Shown: positions 62,236-64,000 of the stretch, piece by piece | How positions within the stretch are numbered: position 1 is the stretch's first letter | Layout of the letters: each line of letters opens with the position of its first letter | Assembly: GCF_000718515.1 (NCBI RefSeq) | Contig: NZ_JNZS01000012.1 | Location: 186,001-250,000 of the forward strand | Origin: Micromonospora parva | GTDB taxonomy: Bacteria > Actinomycetota > Actinomycetes > Mycobacteriales > Micromonosporaceae | Reading direction: 5' to 3' | DNA: 64,000 nt | Position numbers and translations under genes: made by a program | The notes under the pieces: model-generated | Database searches by the model: none | What the model was told of the DNA's origin: nothing | Seen by the model: the letters and a program-made list of their open reading frames with translations, nothing else

Positions 62236-63020
62236 GCACCATCTCCCTCGCCGTCCGCGACTCCAGCACCATGCTGCGGCGCAACCTGCTGCACATGCGG
62301 CGGTACCCGTCGATGACCTTCCTGCTCATCGGCATCCCGATCATCATTCTGCTGCTCTTCGTCTACGTCTTCGGCGGCACGCTCGGCGCCGGCCTCGGCC
62401 CGTCCGGCGACCGCTCGCAGTACGCCAACTACGTCACGCCCGGCATCCTGCTCATCACTGTGGTCAGCGCGGCGCAGGGCACCGCCATCTCGGTCGCGAT
62501 GGACATGACCGAGGGGATCATCGCCCGGTTCCGGACGATGTCGATCTTCCGACCGTCGGTCCTGACGGGTCACGTGCTGGGCAGCCTGGTCCAGACCATG
62601 CTCAGCCTCGCGGCCGTCACCGTCGTGGCGCTGCTGGTCGGGTTCCGGCCCACCGCCAACCCGGTCGAGTGGCTCGCCGCCCTCGGCGTCCTCGCCATGG
62701 TCACCTTTGCGCTCACCTGGCTGTCGGTCGCCCTCGGTCTGGTCAGTGACAGCGTCGAGACGGCCAGCAACCTGCCCATGCCGCTGATCCTCCTGCCGTT
62801 CCTCGGAAGCGGGTTCGTCCCCACCGACTCCATGCCGGCCGCCGTGCGGTGGTTCGCGGACTACCAGCCCTTCACGCCCGTCATGGAGACCCTTCGCGGC
62901 CTGCTCCTGGGCACCGGGATCGGGAACAACGCCACCATCGCCGTCGTCTGGTGCGCCGTCATCACCGTGGCCTGCTTCCTCTGGGCCAAGGCGCTCTACA
63001 ACCGCAACCGGACGAGCTGA
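62232..63020 (+). CDS. ABC-2 type permease (DrrB-like)
   Basis: This 262-aa membrane protein has six predicted helices. The N-terminal LHMRRYPSMTFLLIGIPIII and the conserved region MDMTEGIIARFRTMSIFRPS are typical of DrrB/ABC-2 permeases, as are PMPLILLPFLGSGFVPTDSM and FADYQPFTPVMETLRGLL. It is the final gene of the HicB-DUF4097-ABC operon. Confidence 0.93.
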   Translation: MSTISLAVRDSSTMLRRNLLHMRRYPSMTFLLIGIPIIILLLFVYVFGGTLGAGLGPSGDRSQYANYVTPGILLITVVSAAQGTAISVAMDMTEGIIARFRTMSIFRPSVLTGHVLGSLVQTMLSLAAVTVVALLVGFRPTANPVEWLAALGVLAMVTFALTWLSVALGLVSDSVETASNLPMPLILLPFLGSGFVPTDSMPAAVRWFADYQPFTPVMETLRGLLLGTGIGNNATIAVVWCAVITVACFLWAKALYNRNRTS

Positions 63021-63057
63021 CCCGACCGGCGCGCGGTCTCGCCATCAGCTCGCGGAA

Positions 63058-63090
63058 CCGGCGGCTCGGCCCAGGGGGCCGGGCCGCCGG
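63058..63090 (+). terminator. Hairpin terminator of the ABC-2 operon
   Basis: CCGGCGGCTCGGCC (63058-63071) pairs with GGCCGGGCCGCCGG (63077-63090) with one T-G wobble and loop CAGGG, 37 bp after the permease stop. Confidence 0.7.
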
Positions 63091-63649
63091 CTCGTGGTGT
63101 CGCGCGGCCTGCGGGGGCGGCGGCGCGCGCACCTGAGCGGGCTGTGGACCGGGTGTCCCGTCGCTGTCCGACCCGGGCGGCCAGAGCGCCTCAAGACGTC
63201 GAATGTTATCGATAACACAGCCGCGTCGCCCGGTTGCGCGCGGCGTGGGCAGCCGGTGCGGAGCGCTCACCCAAGAGCCCGCAAGGTCATTGACGGCAGT
63301 GGTGCGGATCCGAGCGGGGGAACGCGCGAGCCCGATGATGTTATCGCTGCCATTGCCACCGAAAGTTTAGGTGGTCGCTATCGGACGGTCGTCCCGCAGT
63401 GTCCGGCGCACCGCACCTGTCGCCTCGCCTGTCGACGGCCATCTGGTGGGCATCCGGTCCGCGCCGAGGCCCCGTTCGGCACCTGATCGGCGCACTTGCC
63501 GTCGGAATGGTGTGCTTTGCACCGGTCCGCTATCAACCCTCCCGAGTCGGTCCGCCTTCCGCGTTCCGTTACGGAGCTGTTGCGGGTAGATGTCTTGACG
63601 AGGCTGGATGTGAGCGTTAACACTATCCCCGTTAACGGTGGAGGTGAAC
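63091..63649 (+). promoter_or_regulatory. Long control region of the ribulokinase gene with LacI-type operators
   Basis: This region of about 560 bp has no convincing gene. It contains the perfect palindrome TGTTATCGATAACA (63204-63217), a partial copy TGTTATCGCT (63338-63347) and TGTGAGCGTTAACA (63609-63622). TTGACG near 63596 with a 17-bp spacer to a TAACAC -10 places the last operator in the promoter. GTTAACGG lies before the ribosome site GGAGG. The first palindrome is far enough away for repression by DNA looping. Confidence 0.65.
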
Positions 63650-64000
63650 ATGAACCGTGTGGACGGAGCTGACGACCGCTATGTCGTCGGTGTCGATTAC
63701 GGCACCCTGTCCGGGCGAGCTCTGGTGGTCCGTGTCGGCGATGGTGCCGAACTGGGGACCGCGGTGCACGAGTATGGCGATGGCGTGATCAGCACGGCGC
63801 TGCCGGGAGGTCGAGCGCTACCCCCGGACTGGGCCCTGCAGAACCCGCAGGACTACCGCGACGTGCTGCGGTACGCCGTCCCGGCGGCGGTGTCCGCCGC
63901 AGGGGTGGACCCGGCGGCGGTGGTCGGCATCGGCATCGACTTCACCGCCTGCACCGTGCTGCCGACGCTCGCCGACGGCACTCCACTGTGCGAGACGCCC
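63650..64000 (+). CDS. araB: Ribulokinase, N-terminal part (3' end outside window)
   Basis: 117 codons are visible from ATG 63650 (GGAGG upstream). The FGGY kinase N-terminus YVVGVDYGTLSGRALVVRV is followed by ALPPDWALQNPQDYRDVL and GIGIDFTACTVLP, where the T-A-C replaces the T-S/A-S of other FGGY kinases, as is usual in AraB. It phosphorylates L-ribulose in L-arabinose catabolism. The upstream operators match that of the GH43 gene at 18.2 kb. araA and araD probably follow outside the window. Confidence 0.9.
   Translation, partial: MNRVDGADDRYVVGVDYGTLSGRALVVRVGDGAELGTAVHEYGDGVISTALPGGRALPPDWALQNPQDYRDVLRYAVPAAVSAAGVDPAAVVGIGIDFTACTVLPTLADGTPLCETP

Noticed and set aside
63376..63630. Small ORFs in the region upstream of araB, on both strands
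   Set aside because: They overlap each other on both strands, lack ribosome sites and look like random frames in a regulatory region.

Overview
The window is very GC-rich, gene-dense DNA with strong G/C third-codon bias. It has GTG/TTG starts, Streptomyces-type -10 boxes (TAGGCT), F420-type oxidoreductases, a PIG-L amidase of the mycothiol type, nickel superoxide dismutase and many secreted plant-polysaccharide hydrolases. This points to a saprophytic filamentous actinomycete, most likely Micromonosporaceae (Micromonospora-like); the assignment is inferred, since no rRNA is present. No tRNA, rRNA, CRISPR array, insertion sequence or prophage was seen.

Positions 1-28.6 kb form a carbohydrate-utilisation island with several LacI-type circuits. 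(a) A secreted ThuA / sugar-dehydrogenase / PKD protein (cut by the window edge) is divergent from a ribose-type ABC importer, its lipoprotein receptor, a D-tagatose 3-epimerase-like TIM barrel and a secreted beta-helix/ricin-B protein. (b) A LacI regulator, a GH32/43-like hydrolase and a MalEFG-type importer with a serine hydrolase follow. The importer promoter and a distant esterase promoter (26.6 kb) carry the same 23-bp operator block. (c) Two large secreted GH43 proteins share a C-terminal module and are followed by a WxL/DUF916-like secreted pair; their promoter carries an operator that recurs in front of the ribulokinase gene at 63.65 kb. (d) A secreted esterase and a pectate lyase complete the island.

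Positions 28.6-42 kb are mixed: a radical SAM gene downstream of sodN, an inositol-monophosphatase homologue with altered metal ligands, DUF1801, GNAT and TPR proteins, tandem flavin monooxygenases divergent from a MarR regulator, an ABC exporter, and a NarL-type two-component system.

Positions 42-56 kb hold a 36-codon ORF coupled to a coiled-coil/TM protein, an F420-type reductase, a lipoprotein, argS behind an Arg-rich leader peptide and hairpin (a probable attenuator), an ArsR regulator, a GH10 xylanase, a PIG-L amidase, an epoxide-hydrolase-like enzyme, an rtcB-prfH RNA-repair operon, a P-loop kinase-like protein, and an ice-binding-domain protein on a collagen-like stalk with an LPXTG anchor.

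Positions 56-64 kb hold a membrane protein with a split lipase-like fold, a FUSC protein, a four-gene operon (HicB-like DNA-binding protein, DUF4097, ABC-2 ATPase and permease), and the start of araB behind a long regulatory region. Together the genes describe a soil organism that secretes arabinan, xylan and pectin depolymerases and imports the products under local LacI-type repressors.
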